Positions 18,492-26,230 of a stretch of DNA of 64,000 bases are shown piece by piece (position 1 is the first letter of the stretch; each line of letters opens with the position of its first letter). Source of the stretch: Lacrimispora sphenoides (GTDB lineage: Bacteria; Bacillota; Clostridia; Lachnospirales; Lachnospiraceae). The notes beneath the pieces are model-generated. The model worked only from the letters and a program-made list of their open reading frames with translations. It was not told the origin of the DNA and did not search any database. The stretch lies in the NCBI RefSeq assembly GCF_900105215.1, contig NZ_FOIP01000002.1, forward strand, positions 1,674,001 to 1,738,000, given 5' to 3'. A program made the position numbers and the translations under genes.

Positions 18492-18526
18492 CCAGTTTCT
18501 CCTCTCATCATTCAAATCTGAAACTT

Positions 18527-18581
18527 ATTTTAACAGGCGCTTATGTCTGTTTTGTGACAGTAAGCTGAAATTAACCTGAAA
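18527..18581 (-). promoter_or_regulatory. candidate promoter and response-regulator site of the efflux operon
   Basis: On the minus strand an extended -10 (TG-T-TAAAAT, core 18527-18532) lies about 35 bp before the SLH gene. CTGAAA direct repeats on the plus strand at 18565 and 18576 are 11 bp apart, the spacing bound by OmpR-family regulators, and fall near -45; a third copy is at 18518. The divergent two-component system is the likely regulator. The -35 is weak. Confidence 0.4.
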
Positions 18582-18759
18582 CTTGGTATTTCTGACGAAA
18601 AGTTCCTCGTATTCTTTATACCATAGCAGACTCTGGGTATGTTATTTCAGCTTATTTTAAGCTTAATCCATTATGATTAACATAACTAAGGAAAATTTCT
18701 TAACTGCCGCGTTCTCCGAATAAATATGCGAGCATATTTGTACGCACAAAAATGTAAGA

Positions 18760-18788
18760 TTGCCTAACAGGCAGTCTCAGCTTATAAT
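18760..18788 (+). promoter_or_regulatory. promoter of the divergent two-component operon
   Basis: -35 TTGCCT (18760-18765), 17-bp spacer, -10 TATAAT (18783-18788), 45 bp before the response regulator ATG. The remaining 18590-18760 stretch is AT-rich and I see no gene in it. Confidence 0.75.
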
Positions 18789-18832
18789 AGATGTCAACAG
18801 GTACATAATAATAAATATAGGAGAATCGAATC

Positions 18833-19507
18833 ATGAAGGTATTGATTGTAGAAGACGAAGTAAGGCTGGCCGATGCTTTGGGACAGATTATGAAGGAACA
18901 ACATTACCAGGCTGATATTGTGTATAATGGTACTGACGGTTTGTCCTGCGGTCTTTCCGGGGAATATGACGTCATTGTTTTAGATGTCATGCTGCCGGGA
19001 GAAAATGGTTTTCAAGTGGTGAAAAAGCTGAGAGAGGCCCGCATCCAGACTCCTGTTCTCATGCTGACCGCTCGGGATGACATTCAGGATAAGGTAACCG
19101 GACTTGACAGAGGAGCTGATGACTATATGACAAAGCCCTTTATACCGGAAGAACTGTTAGCCCGCATCAGAGCCCTCTCCCGCCGCCAGGGAGAAGTGAT
19201 TGTAGAAGAAATGAAATTCGGAGACTTGACACTTACTCTCTCCGCAAATGATTTATGCTGCGGCACCAAATCCATTCATCTTGGATATAAGGAATTTGAA
19301 GTGTTAAAGATCCTTATGAGCAATTCCGGAAGGATCGTTTCAAAGGAAACTCTCATCTCAAGGGTATGGGGCAGCGATTCCGACGCAGAGGACAATAATG
19401 TTGAGGCTTATATTTCCTTTTTACGCAAAAAGCTGAATTTTGTGGGTTCAAGGGTGGAAATCAGCACTCTCCGAAAGGTCGGATACCGCCTGGAGGAAAC
19501 AACATGA
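18833..19507 (+). CDS. response regulator (OmpR family)
   Basis: 224 residues: receiver domain with EDE acidic pocket, phospho-Asp in VLDVMLPGENG (about 51) and MTKPF Lys; C-terminal winged helix with VWGSDSDAEDNNVEAYISFLRKKL and TLRKVGYRL, the CiaR/ArlR-like pattern rather than PhoB. It overlaps the kinase gene by four bases (ATGA). Divergent transcription from the SLH-HlyD-MacB operon suggests it controls that pump, perhaps in response to envelope stress. Confidence 0.9.
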   Translation: MKVLIVEDEVRLADALGQIMKEQHYQADIVYNGTDGLSCGLSGEYDVIVLDVMLPGENGFQVVKKLREARIQTPVLMLTARDDIQDKVTGLDRGADDYMTKPFIPEELLARIRALSRRQGEVIVEEMKFGDLTLTLSANDLCCGTKSIHLGYKEFEVLKILMSNSGRIVSKETLISRVWGSDSDAEDNNVEAYISFLRKKLNFVGSRVEISTLRKVGYRLEETT

Positions 19508-20772
19508 TAAAAAAATTAAGAAGACGGTTAGTTTTGGTTAACATGATTTTTGTAATAACCATTCTTTCCGCAGTTCTTGGTATCTTTTACTACGCCAATT
19601 TTAAACGCATCGAGCGGCAGACCGTCATGGCTCTTTACCAGGCCGCCGACCGAAACCAGCCGGACCATCTGCCGGATAAGGTGGAAATCACCCGCAGACC
19701 TCAAAGGAATCTGCCGCCTCTTGTCCCTATTTTCGTGGTTAATTTAAACAATCGCAACTCCATAGAAAACATAAGGGAAAACAATTTAACGGTTACAAGG
19801 GAGCTGGCTTCTACCCTGGTGGAGCTGGCAAAAGCAAATGACTCTTCCCAGGGGGAACTTAAGGATTATTCTCTTCGCTACCTTAAAGTTTCCTCCGCAG
19901 AGGGTACGAAAATAGTATTTGCAGACCAAAGATATGAACGGAATAATTTAAAAGCCCTCCTGATCAATTGTTTTTTGGTCTTTCTTGCGGCGGTTTTTCT
20001 TTTTTTGATCCTGAGTATTTTCCTTTCCCGTCTGGCGTTAAGGCCTGCGGAAACCGCATGGCGGATGCAAAACCAGTTCATTGCCGATGCATCCCATGAA
20101 CTTAAGACACCTCTTACTGTGATCCTGGCCAATTTACAGATTCTTTCCCTTCATAAGGAATGCACCATCATGGATCAGCAGAAATGGCTGAACAACACAA
20201 AAGAAGAGGCAGAACGCATGAAACAGCTTGTGGAAGAACTGCTCTTTTTGGCCCGCTCCGATACTGGGGCCGTCCAGGCCTCCCAGATGGCAATGGCTCC
20301 TCTGGATTTCAGTGACATCGTATTAAACGGAGTCCTGCTTTTTGAATCCGTTGCCTTTGAAAATAAGGTGAACCTGGAAAATAAAATTGATCCCGGCATT
20401 ATCCTGGAAGGCTGGGAAGTCCAGCTAAAGCAGGTAATCAACATCCTGCTGGACAATGCCTGCAAATACGCTGGAAAACATGGTTCCGTATCTGTCAGCT
20501 TAAAGAAATCATCCCATAATGCCGTCTTGACCGTTCAAAATACGGGAGACCCTATTCCCGAAAAGGAGCAGATCCATGTCTTTGAGCGGTTTTATCGGAC
20601 GGATGAATCAAGAGTCCGTAAGGAAGGAGGCTATGGACTTGGCCTTTCCATTGCAAAGACCATTGTTGACCACCATAAGGGAAAGATTAACCTGACCAGC
20701 AGCCTTGAAACAGGAACTATTTTTACCGTCAGCCTTCCCCTCTCTTCCCGCCAACATATAAACAGAACATAA
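19504..20772 (+). CDS. sensor histidine kinase
   Basis: 422 residues: TM1 at about 11-30, an extracellular region, TM2 at about 155-175, then HisKA with SHELKTPLTV (phospho-His about residue 200) and HATPase_c with DNACKYAG, a degenerate G1 (NTGDPIPE) and GGYGLGLS. No clear HAMP domain is seen; the kinase core follows TM2 closely. It partners the response regulator with which it overlaps by four bases and ends at a strong terminator. Confidence 0.88.
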   Translation: MIKKLRRRLVLVNMIFVITILSAVLGIFYYANFKRIERQTVMALYQAADRNQPDHLPDKVEITRRPQRNLPPLVPIFVVNLNNRNSIENIRENNLTVTRELASTLVELAKANDSSQGELKDYSLRYLKVSSAEGTKIVFADQRYERNNLKALLINCFLVFLAAVFLFLILSIFLSRLALRPAETAWRMQNQFIADASHELKTPLTVILANLQILSLHKECTIMDQQKWLNNTKEEAERMKQLVEELLFLARSDTGAVQASQMAMAPLDFSDIVLNGVLLFESVAFENKVNLENKIDPGIILEGWEVQLKQVINILLDNACKYAGKHGSVSVSLKKSSHNAVLTVQNTGDPIPEKEQIHVFERFYRTDESRVRKEGGYGLGLSIAKTIVDHHKGKINLTSSLETGTIFTVSLPLSSRQHINRT

Positions 20773-20817
20773 AAAAGGAGCAATTGCAGGTTTTTACCTC
20801 AATTGCTCCCTTCTTTT
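20772..20817. terminator. convergent bidirectional terminator
   Basis: AAGGAGCAATTG and its mirror CAATTGCTCC around a loop, with A-run upstream and T-rich tail downstream. It lies between the kinase gene (plus) and the alarmone synthetase gene (minus) and can serve both. Confidence 0.8.
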
Positions 20818-20819
20818 AT

Positions 20820-21530
20820 TTATTTAGAAACTGCAATTCCATGATCCTCAATTCTCTTTCTGATACCCAGCATTCTTTCGTCGGTCTGTGCGATCACGTC
20901 CGCACACTCCCGCAGTTCTTCGCTGATTTCCTGGGAGTACTCTTCCACTTCTTTTTTATATTTTAATTGGTGGTCCAGACTGGCCCAGAAATCCATGGCA
21001 ATGGTACGGATCTGGACCTCTGCCCTCATCCATTTTTTCTGGTCGGAAAAGAACACGGGGATCTCTACGATCATATGATAGCTGCGATAACCATTTTTTT
21101 TGGGGTGGCGGATGTAATCCTTAATGGCAATGATATGTACATCATCCTGGCGTGCCAGCATATCTGCCACTGCATAAATATCATCAAGGAACGAGCATAT
21201 TACGCGGATTCCTGCAACATCATCCAGATTTTCCATCATGGATTCCAGGGAAACCGGCAACCCTCTGCGCTGCAGCTTTTCCACAATGCTGATGGGCTTC
21301 TTTACTCTTGATTTAACCATTTCAATTGGGTTTCTGGAGTTCCTAACTGACAGTTCATCATTAAGGACTTCCAGCTTTGTCTTGATCTCCCGGATGGCAC
21401 AGGTATACATCATCATAGCTTCCTGAAACTGGTATGCCTGCTTCATAAGCGGGTCCGGAACCTGAACCAGATTGGGAACATTCACAATGGACTGGTTCAA
21501 TTCACTATTGGGGTTCATGCTAATATTCAT
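20820..21530 (-). CDS. small alarmone synthetase (RelA/SpoT synthetase domain only)
   Basis: 236 residues, the size of RelP/RelQ/YjbM-type enzymes. It has only the Rel_Spo synthetase fold: RVKKPISIVEKLQRRG substrate region, DVAGIRVICSFLDD with the catalytic Asp block (about residue 127-140), and HPKKNGYRSYHMIVE. There is no HD hydrolase, TGS or ACT domain. It makes (p)ppGpp from GTP/GDP and ATP under stress. The start ATG 21530 has AGGG upstream. It stands alone, 26 bp downstream of the Mrp gene, and may share its transcript. Confidence 0.9.
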   Translation of the reverse strand: MNISMNPNSELNQSIVNVPNLVQVPDPLMKQAYQFQEAMMMYTCAIREIKTKLEVLNDELSVRNSRNPIEMVKSRVKKPISIVEKLQRRGLPVSLESMMENLDDVAGIRVICSFLDDIYAVADMLARQDDVHIIAIKDYIRHPKKNGYRSYHMIVEIPVFFSDQKKWMRAEVQIRTIAMDFWASLDHQLKYKKEVEEYSQEISEELRECADVIAQTDERMLGIRKRIEDHGIAVSK

Positions 21531-21556
21531 TCTTATCCCTCGAAACTTACATTACT

Positions 21557-22393
21557 TTAAGCTTTCTCTGCTGCCGAAACTGCCTCGTTAAGCCAGTTCA
21601 CCTCTAAATACTCGACCGTACCGCCATCCACTGCGGCTGCGATCTGTGGATCAATGGGGATTTTAGCCAGAACAGTAAGACCATTCACTTTGGCTGCTTC
21701 ATCTACGCGGCTCTCCCCAAATACAGAAATCTGCTTCCCACAGTCCGGGCAAATCAAGTAACTCATGTTTTCCACCAGCCCCAGAATCGGTATGTTCATC
21801 TTTTTCGCCATATTTACCGCTTTTTCAACAATCATGGTAACCAGCTCCTGAGGAGAGGTGACAATGATAATTCCGTCCACAGGAAGGGACTGGAACACGG
21901 TTAAGGGCACATCTCCGGTTCCCGGAGGCATGTCCACGAACATGTAGTCAATATTATCCCATAGGGCTTCCTGCCAGAACTGTTTCACAGCTCCTGCAAT
22001 GACCGGCCCCCGCCAAATGACAGGATCCGTCTCATGATCCAGAATCAGATTCGCTGACATCACTTCAATTCCTGTTGCCGTGATAGCCGGGATCATAAGA
22101 CCACCAGGCGTCATGCCCACACCGTAATCCGAAAGGCCAAAGGCCTTTGGAATGGAAGGGCCGGTTATATCCGCATCAAGGATTGCCGTTTTATAACCTT
22201 TCCCGTTCATACCTACAGCCATCAGGGACGTTACCAGGGATTTGCCCACGCCGCCCTTTCCGCTTACAACCCCAATTACCTTTTTTACTGTGCTGGCAGG
22301 GTTAAGGGGTTCTAAAAAGCTTACCTGTTCCTCTCGGCTGCCGCAGTTCTCCTGGCAGGTATTACAATTATGAGTACAATTTACCTCACTCAT
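21557..22393 (-). CDS. Mrp/NBP35-type P-loop ATPase, Fe-S carrier
   Basis: 278 residues. An N-terminal Cys cluster (C-x3-C-x2-C-x3-C within residues 6-17) resembles NBP35; GKGGVGKS is the deviant Walker A; the CPDCG motif (about residue 216-219) is the bridging Fe-S ligand pair of the ApbC/Mrp dimer. It binds and passes on [4Fe-4S] clusters in the cytoplasm. The N-terminal ferredoxin-like cysteines are more common in clostridial and eukaryotic members than in E. coli Mrp. Its start overlaps the HAD gene end by eight bases. Confidence 0.9.
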   Translation of the reverse strand: MSEVNCTHNCNTCQENCGSREEQVSFLEPLNPASTVKKVIGVVSGKGGVGKSLVTSLMAVGMNGKGYKTAILDADITGPSIPKAFGLSDYGVGMTPGGLMIPAITATGIEVMSANLILDHETDPVIWRGPVIAGAVKQFWQEALWDNIDYMFVDMPPGTGDVPLTVFQSLPVDGIIIVTSPQELVTMIVEKAVNMAKKMNIPILGLVENMSYLICPDCGKQISVFGESRVDEAAKVNGLTVLAKIPIDPQIAAAVDGGTVEYLEVNWLNEAVSAAEKA

Positions 22394-23204
22394 TGATGAT
22401 TCCTCCTAATGAATTATAGTCTAATATATGGAAGACGGCTTTTTTTAAGCCATCTGTTTCTATCGAATCCGTAACATAACCGGCCGCACTCTTTACTTCG
22501 TCAGAGGCATTTCCCATGGCAATACCAAGGCCCGCACCGGTTATCATGGAAATATCGTTATTGCCGTCGCCAATGGCAGCCATCTCACCGGCAGAAAAGC
22601 CGTAATGCTCTGCCATCTTCATGATCCCGTTCCACTTACTTCCGCCTGCGGGAATCACATCACAGCCCATCTCATCATGCCAGCGCATGAACTCACAGCC
22701 GCAAAGATACTTCTTCAGCTTCTGCTCCATGTCGTAGGATACATAAGGTATTATCTGGTAAATACGCTGGTTTTTGGCCCGTTCTACATTTAAAACCGGA
22801 GGAATCCTGGTTCCTATATCTGACTGGACCTTTTCCACTACATGATTCACCATATTGATGTACATGCGGTCCCCTTCCATAAACATACATGGAAATGGCT
22901 CTTCCTCCAAAAACATTAAAGTTCTCTCAACTTCACCAGGATCTATGGGCAGATCATAAATGATCCTGTCCCCGCTATAGCAATACTGGCCGTTTAGCGT
23001 CACATAGCCGTCAAAGGGAATTCCCTCCAGAAGGTTTTCTTCTTCCATTTCAAGCTTATGGCGACCCGTTGCAATAAACAGCAGGATTCCTGTCTTTCTG
23101 GCTTCCAAAAGTGCCTCTTTTGTACTGTCCGGAATCCGTTTTGTTTGAAAATCCCGAAGCGTTCCATCAATATCAAAAAAAATGGCCTTTATCTTCTTTT
23201 CCAC
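22386..23204 (-). CDS. HAD family hydrolase (Cof-type)
   Basis: 272 residues with all four HAD motifs: FFDIDGTL (nucleophile Asp), IATGRH, GSKWNG (Lys) and GDGNNDISMI. The insertion between motifs II and III is the C2B cap of the Cof subfamily, which dephosphorylates sugar or cofactor phosphates; the substrate is not predictable. Start is GTG 23204, because the nearby ATG upstream is in another frame. Translationally coupled to the Mrp gene. Confidence 0.85.
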   Translation of the reverse strand: MEKKIKAIFFDIDGTLRDFQTKRIPDSTKEALLEARKTGILLFIATGRHKLEMEEENLLEGIPFDGYVTLNGQYCYSGDRIIYDLPIDPGEVERTLMFLEEEPFPCMFMEGDRMYINMVNHVVEKVQSDIGTRIPPVLNVERAKNQRIYQIIPYVSYDMEQKLKKYLCGCEFMRWHDEMGCDVIPAGGSKWNGIMKMAEHYGFSAGEMAAIGDGNNDISMITGAGLGIAMGNASDEVKSAAGYVTDSIETDGLKKAVFHILDYNSLGGIINE

Positions 23205-23279
23205 TTTTCCATCATTCCTTCTTAATCTGATTATTCTTATCTGTGCCCGTCACAACATGCAAACACTTAAGATTATAAT

Positions 23280-23475
23280 ATATCTTATCTGAACTTGCAA
23301 CGCAAAGGAAGATAAAAGGACGTTTTGGGCCGTTCCGACAAGCTGCGATAGCAGCTATGAGGTTATGCCCGGTGAAGCGTGGCACGCTGTGAGCAAGCAG
23401 GGCCGCAGATTGCAAATATCCGATTCTTGGCAAAAGGCCTGTGCCGTCATCAATGACGCTACAGGCCTTTGTTTT
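23280..23475 (+). ncRNA. candidate small RNA or structured intergenic element
   Basis: Between the HAD gene and the folate transporter lies a 200-bp stretch of distinctly higher G+C than other spacers. It contains local hairpins (AGCTGC-GATA-GCAGCT; AGCGTG-G-CACGCT) and ends on the plus strand in a strong hairpin (AAAGGCCTGT with its mirror, 23434-23470) followed by TTTGTTTTTT. A TATAAT is at about 23274. No plus-strand gene precedes the terminator, so an independent plus-strand transcript is possible. A minus-strand frame exists but looks non-coding. Confidence 0.35.
23432..23475. terminator. terminator after folT
   Basis: AAAGGCCTGT and ACAGGCCTTT flank an inner GCGTCA/TGACG stem. The U-run is strong on the plus strand and only four on the minus strand, so it stops plus-strand transcription better and folT transcription more weakly. 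Confidence 0.65.
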
Positions 23476-24048
23476 TTATTTTGTTCCCGCAGTCCTAACA
23501 TTACGGATAGTTTTAAAAACCCCCATGGTATCCAGCGCTTTTGACATGGAATAAAAAATCATGGAATCAATCGGCCACATGACCAGGTTTTTAAGTGCCC
23601 TTGCCGGAAGAAGTACCATAAAGCCCTTTCCGTACAGGATAGAAAGACACATGGTATTAAGTATCACGTTACATACCAGCATGACTAAAAGCTTGGAAAC
23701 CAGGACCCTTCTTAAGGTGATCGGCTTTCTGTAATACATGCAGCCATACATGATACCTGCCAGAACAGTTACCAGGGTCAGTCCCGGAAAAAATGCTCCC
23801 GTAGGCTTTAAGAGGTATTTAAGCACATCCATACTTCCGGAAAAAAGGCCTCCTACTACCGGACCAAACAGGTATGAAACCATTCCATTGGGAATGGAAG
23901 AAAAACTGATCCGGATGTAATTTCCCATGTTAATGGAAAACATGCCCAAAACAATTGCTACTGCGCCAAACATGGCGGCTGTGGTAATGGTTCTTACAGA
24001 CTTCAGCTCTCTGTAAGAATCGGTGAACAAAGTGACGAATTTTTTCAT
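23476..24048 (-). CDS. folT: folate-family ECF transporter S component
   Basis: 190 residues, about five to six helices, with the S-component pattern MFGAVAIVLGMFSINMG...IRISFSSIPNGMVSYLFGPVVGG. The motif at residues 24-70 matches the FolT/ECF 'S component' group. It binds folate and uses a shared energising module (EcfA/A'/T) encoded elsewhere. The THF riboswitch in its leader independently points to folate. ATG 24048 has AGGAGG upstream, the site that the riboswitch can mask. Confidence 0.87.
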   Translation of the reverse strand: MKKFVTLFTDSYRELKSVRTITTAAMFGAVAIVLGMFSINMGNYIRISFSSIPNGMVSYLFGPVVGGLFSGSMDVLKYLLKPTGAFFPGLTLVTVLAGIMYGCMYYRKPITLRRVLVSKLLVMLVCNVILNTMCLSILYGKGFMVLLPARALKNLVMWPIDSMIFYSMSKALDTMGVFKTIRNVRTAGTK

Positions 24049-24054
24049 AAAAAA

Positions 24055-24205
24055 TACCTCCTTTGCAGACCTCTAACTACAACCGGAGATAATATTCCTA
24101 TCTTCTGATGCAGCGGGATGCGACCGATGTACCGCAAGAAAATCTTTTCGTCCGGCTGACAACTCCCTGTTCAGCTGGCACTTAACGCACACGGGTCTAC
24201 TCTGC
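24055..24205 (-). promoter_or_regulatory. THF riboswitch with ribosome-site-masking platform
   Basis: The minus-strand leader of folT holds the THF-riboswitch landmarks in order: GCAGAGTAGA, GCGTTAAGTG, the GGACGAAAAG...GCGGT segment and GCATCCCGCTGC (24109-24205). Downstream, TATCTCC (24085-24091) can pair with GGAGGTA of the ribosome site (24055-24061, one G-U). Binding of tetrahydrofolate would therefore be expected to block translation. Family assignment rests on conserved blocks and the folT context; the expression platform is my inference. Confidence 0.85.
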
Positions 24206-24241
24206 GACTATTAAATTGTATTTTGTAACGCCATCAGTATA

Positions 24242-24793
24242 TCATAGATTTCCTGGAAAGCAAATATTTTTTTTAGATTTTCTTCCTTTCTCCACTATGT
24301 AATGAACAAAAAAAGCGATCAAAACGCCAAGAATCAGCCCTCCCAGTACATCGGTGGGAAAATGAACAAACAGATACATTCTGGAAAAACCGATAAGCGC
24401 CGCCAGTATCAGGGCCGCAGTTCCCCATTTCCGATTGTAAAGCCAGATGCTAACAGCTCCTTCAAAAGATGCCAGGGTATGCCCGGAGGGAAAGGAATAG
24501 TCTCTTGGATTATGAATTAAAAGGGGCACGCTGCTGTCGATCCAACAAGGCCTTTCTCTGGCAATCACGTTCTTAAGGAACGTATTTCCAACCAAAAAGC
24601 CGGCTGCCAGGGATAAAATAACACAAAGTCCCACGATTCTTGTCTTTTTAAAACACAGCAAAATAACTCCGGTGAGGATCCAGAAAATCCCGTGATCTCC
24701 CAGACTGGTTATCTCCTTCATAAGCACATCCAGCCAGGGAGTATGTAACGATTGTAAAAAATACAGAATACCAAATTCCGTACCAGCCATCAT
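24242..24793 (-). CDS. PAP2 family phosphatase
   Basis: 183 residues, about five helices, with the three-part PAP2 active site: KNVIARERPC (about residue 70), YSFPSGHTL (about 98-106) and SRMYLFVHFPTDVLGG (about 137-152). Membrane phosphatase of the lipid-phosphate or undecaprenyl-diphosphate type. ATG 24793 has AAGGAG upstream. Its roughly 100-nt leader carries a structured motif shared with the ABC ATPase gene near 50 kb. Confidence 0.9.
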   Translation of the reverse strand: MMAGTEFGILYFLQSLHTPWLDVLMKEITSLGDHGIFWILTGVILLCFKKTRIVGLCVILSLAAGFLVGNTFLKNVIARERPCWIDSSVPLLIHNPRDYSFPSGHTLASFEGAVSIWLYNRKWGTAALILAALIGFSRMYLFVHFPTDVLGGLILGVLIAFFVHYIVEKGRKSKKNICFPGNL

Positions 24794-24830
24794 GATTTTT
24801 TACTCCTTTTCATTCATGTGTCTATTATAT

Positions 24831-24905
24831 CAAGCAATGAGCCAACCTCCTCTTTAGCGGCATTTGGCGAATGCAGAGAAATATTAGGCACTAGTATCTA
24901 TTATA
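24831..24905 (-). promoter_or_regulatory. promoter plus structured leader motif, copy 1
   Basis: Minus strand: -10 TATAAT (24900-24905) with TTGTTA 18 bp upstream, then ACTAG, then GCATTCGCCAA...TTGGCTCATTGCTTG (24831-24874). GCCAA and TTGGC pair, and the outer GCA/TGC can pair around an internal loop. The same skeleton occurs at 50197-50307 with GCCAG/CTGGC. Confidence 0.55.
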
Positions 24906-24958
24906 CATTGTTCTCCTTAAATTTAACAACAAAAAAATTGCCATGATAATAAAACCAT

Positions 24959-24987
24959 TTGACAAGCCCTAAATTTAAGTTTAGGAT
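24959..24987 (+). promoter_or_regulatory. lrgA promoter with operator-like palindrome
   Basis: -35 TTGACA (24959-24964) and -10 TAGGAT (24982-24987), spacer 17. Inside the spacer lies a palindrome CCTAAA-N6-TTTAGG (24968-24985), a likely repressor or activator site. Confidence 0.65.
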
Positions 24988-25032
24988 AAACCATAGTTGA
25001 AAAGTCAGGAAGGACACTAAGGAGGCTATTTA

Positions 25033-25404
25033 ATGAAATACATCAGACAATTCACTATAATTCTATTTATATCTCTGGCAGGAGAAATCATACATCTGTT
25101 GGTTCCTCTTCCGGTCCCCGCAAGCATCTATGGTCTACTGATCATGCTGATCGGGTTAAGGAAGAAATGGATTCCATTGGAGGCAGTCGAGGACGTCAGC
25201 ATATTTCTCATAGACATCATGCCATTGATGTTTATCCCGGCGGCCGTCGGACTTCTGGATTCCTGGGGAGTACTAAGGCCCATTTTAGTTCCTTTTCTGG
25301 TCATCACCCTGCTTTCCACAATCATCGTGATGGTAATTACCGGAAAAGTGACTCAGCTATTTATTAATAACAACAGAAATGGAAAGGCAGAAAAAAATGA
25401 GTAA
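25033..25404 (+). CDS. lrgA: CidA/LrgA family holin-like protein
   Basis: 123 residues, four hydrophobic helices, with the LrgA motif GEIIHLLVPLPVPASIYGL near residue 17-35 and DIMPLMFIPAAVGL near residue 65. With LrgB it is thought to modulate murein hydrolase activity or export small metabolites such as pyruvate in other Firmicutes. It overlaps the lrgB start by eight bases. Own promoter with a palindromic operator; no LytSR pair or LysR regulator is adjacent. Confidence 0.88.
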   Translation: MKYIRQFTIILFISLAGEIIHLLVPLPVPASIYGLLIMLIGLRKKWIPLEAVEDVSIFLIDIMPLMFIPAAVGLLDSWGVLRPILVPFLVITLLSTIIVMVITGKVTQLFINNNRNGKAEKNE

Positions 25405-26089
25405 TACAGTAAGTGATTTTTTGTTTTTTGGTGCAGTGCTCAGTCTCTTAAGCTATGAGCTGGGACTCCGTTTAAAGAAAAAATTCAAATGGGCTATCTT
25501 CAACCCTCTTTTAATATCCATCTGTGTTGTCATGGTATTTCTGTCTGTATTTCACATTGATTATGAGGTGTACGATAAAAGCGCCAAATACATCAGTTAT
25601 CTTTTAACGCCGGCCACCATTTGCCTGGCAATCCCTCTTTACCGCCAGATGGAACTGCTTAAGAAGCATTCAAAAGCCATTATAGCCGGAACCCTGACCG
25701 GGGTTTTCACCACAATGACCACCGTACTGCTTCTGGCTCTGGTCTTTGGTTTAAATCATCAGGAGTATGTTACATTTCTGCCAAAGTCCATTACCACAGC
25801 CATTGCAATGGGAATTACGGAGGAAATGAAGGGATATGTGACCATAACGGTAGCCAGCATCATCATCACTGGCATCCAGGGAAGCATCATTGCGGAAGCT
25901 GTGTGCAAGATATTTAAAATTACGGACCCCATTGCCAAGGGCATTGCCATCGGTTCAGCTTCCCATGCCGTGGGAACTACAAAAGCTTTGGAAATGGGGG
26001 AAATCGAAGGGGCTATGAGCAGCCTTGCCATAGCAACCTCCGGACTTTGTACCGTTATATTTGCTTCTGTATTCTCTGGCTTCCTGTAA
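25397..26089 (+). CDS. lrgB: LrgB family membrane protein
   Basis: 230 residues, about six or seven helices, with the LrgB landmarks FNPLLISI, YLLTPATICLAIPLY, LPKSITTAIAMGI and the C-terminal GSASHAVGTTKALEMGEIEGAMSSLA block. It pairs with LrgA. ATG 25397 overlaps the lrgA stop (ATGAGTAA) and follows AAAGG; an in-frame ATG at 25379 lies inside lrgA without a ribosome site. Confidence 0.9.
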   Translation: MSNTVSDFLFFGAVLSLLSYELGLRLKKKFKWAIFNPLLISICVVMVFLSVFHIDYEVYDKSAKYISYLLTPATICLAIPLYRQMELLKKHSKAIIAGTLTGVFTTMTTVLLLALVFGLNHQEYVTFLPKSITTAIAMGITEEMKGYVTITVASIIITGIQGSIIAEAVCKIFKITDPIAKGIAIGSASHAVGTTKALEMGEIEGAMSSLAIATSGLCTVIFASVFSGFL

Positions 26090-26143
26090 TATCCTCTCCC
26101 ATCTCAAAGAGTTCTGCTTGAGAAGGGATTAACTTGCAAAGAT

Positions 26144-26198
26144 AACAGGAGGTTTAAAAAGCATAATTTCAAAAGTTATGCTTTTTAAACCTCCTGTT
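26144..26198. terminator. 23-bp-stem terminator after lrgAB, bidirectional
   Basis: A perfect 23-bp inverted repeat (AACAGGAGGTTTAAAAAGCATAA, split here for description as 26144-26166 and 26176-26198) with a nine-base loop. It is between convergent lrgB and the flagellin methylase gene. Confidence 0.85.
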
Positions 26199-26230
26199 GT
26201 CTGACCTGTTAATTCTATATTTGATTAACC

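Noticed and set aside
23212..23433. 73-residue minus-strand frame between the HAD gene and folT
   Set aside because: No ribosome site, low-complexity and odd composition, and the DNA looks structured; more likely a non-coding element.
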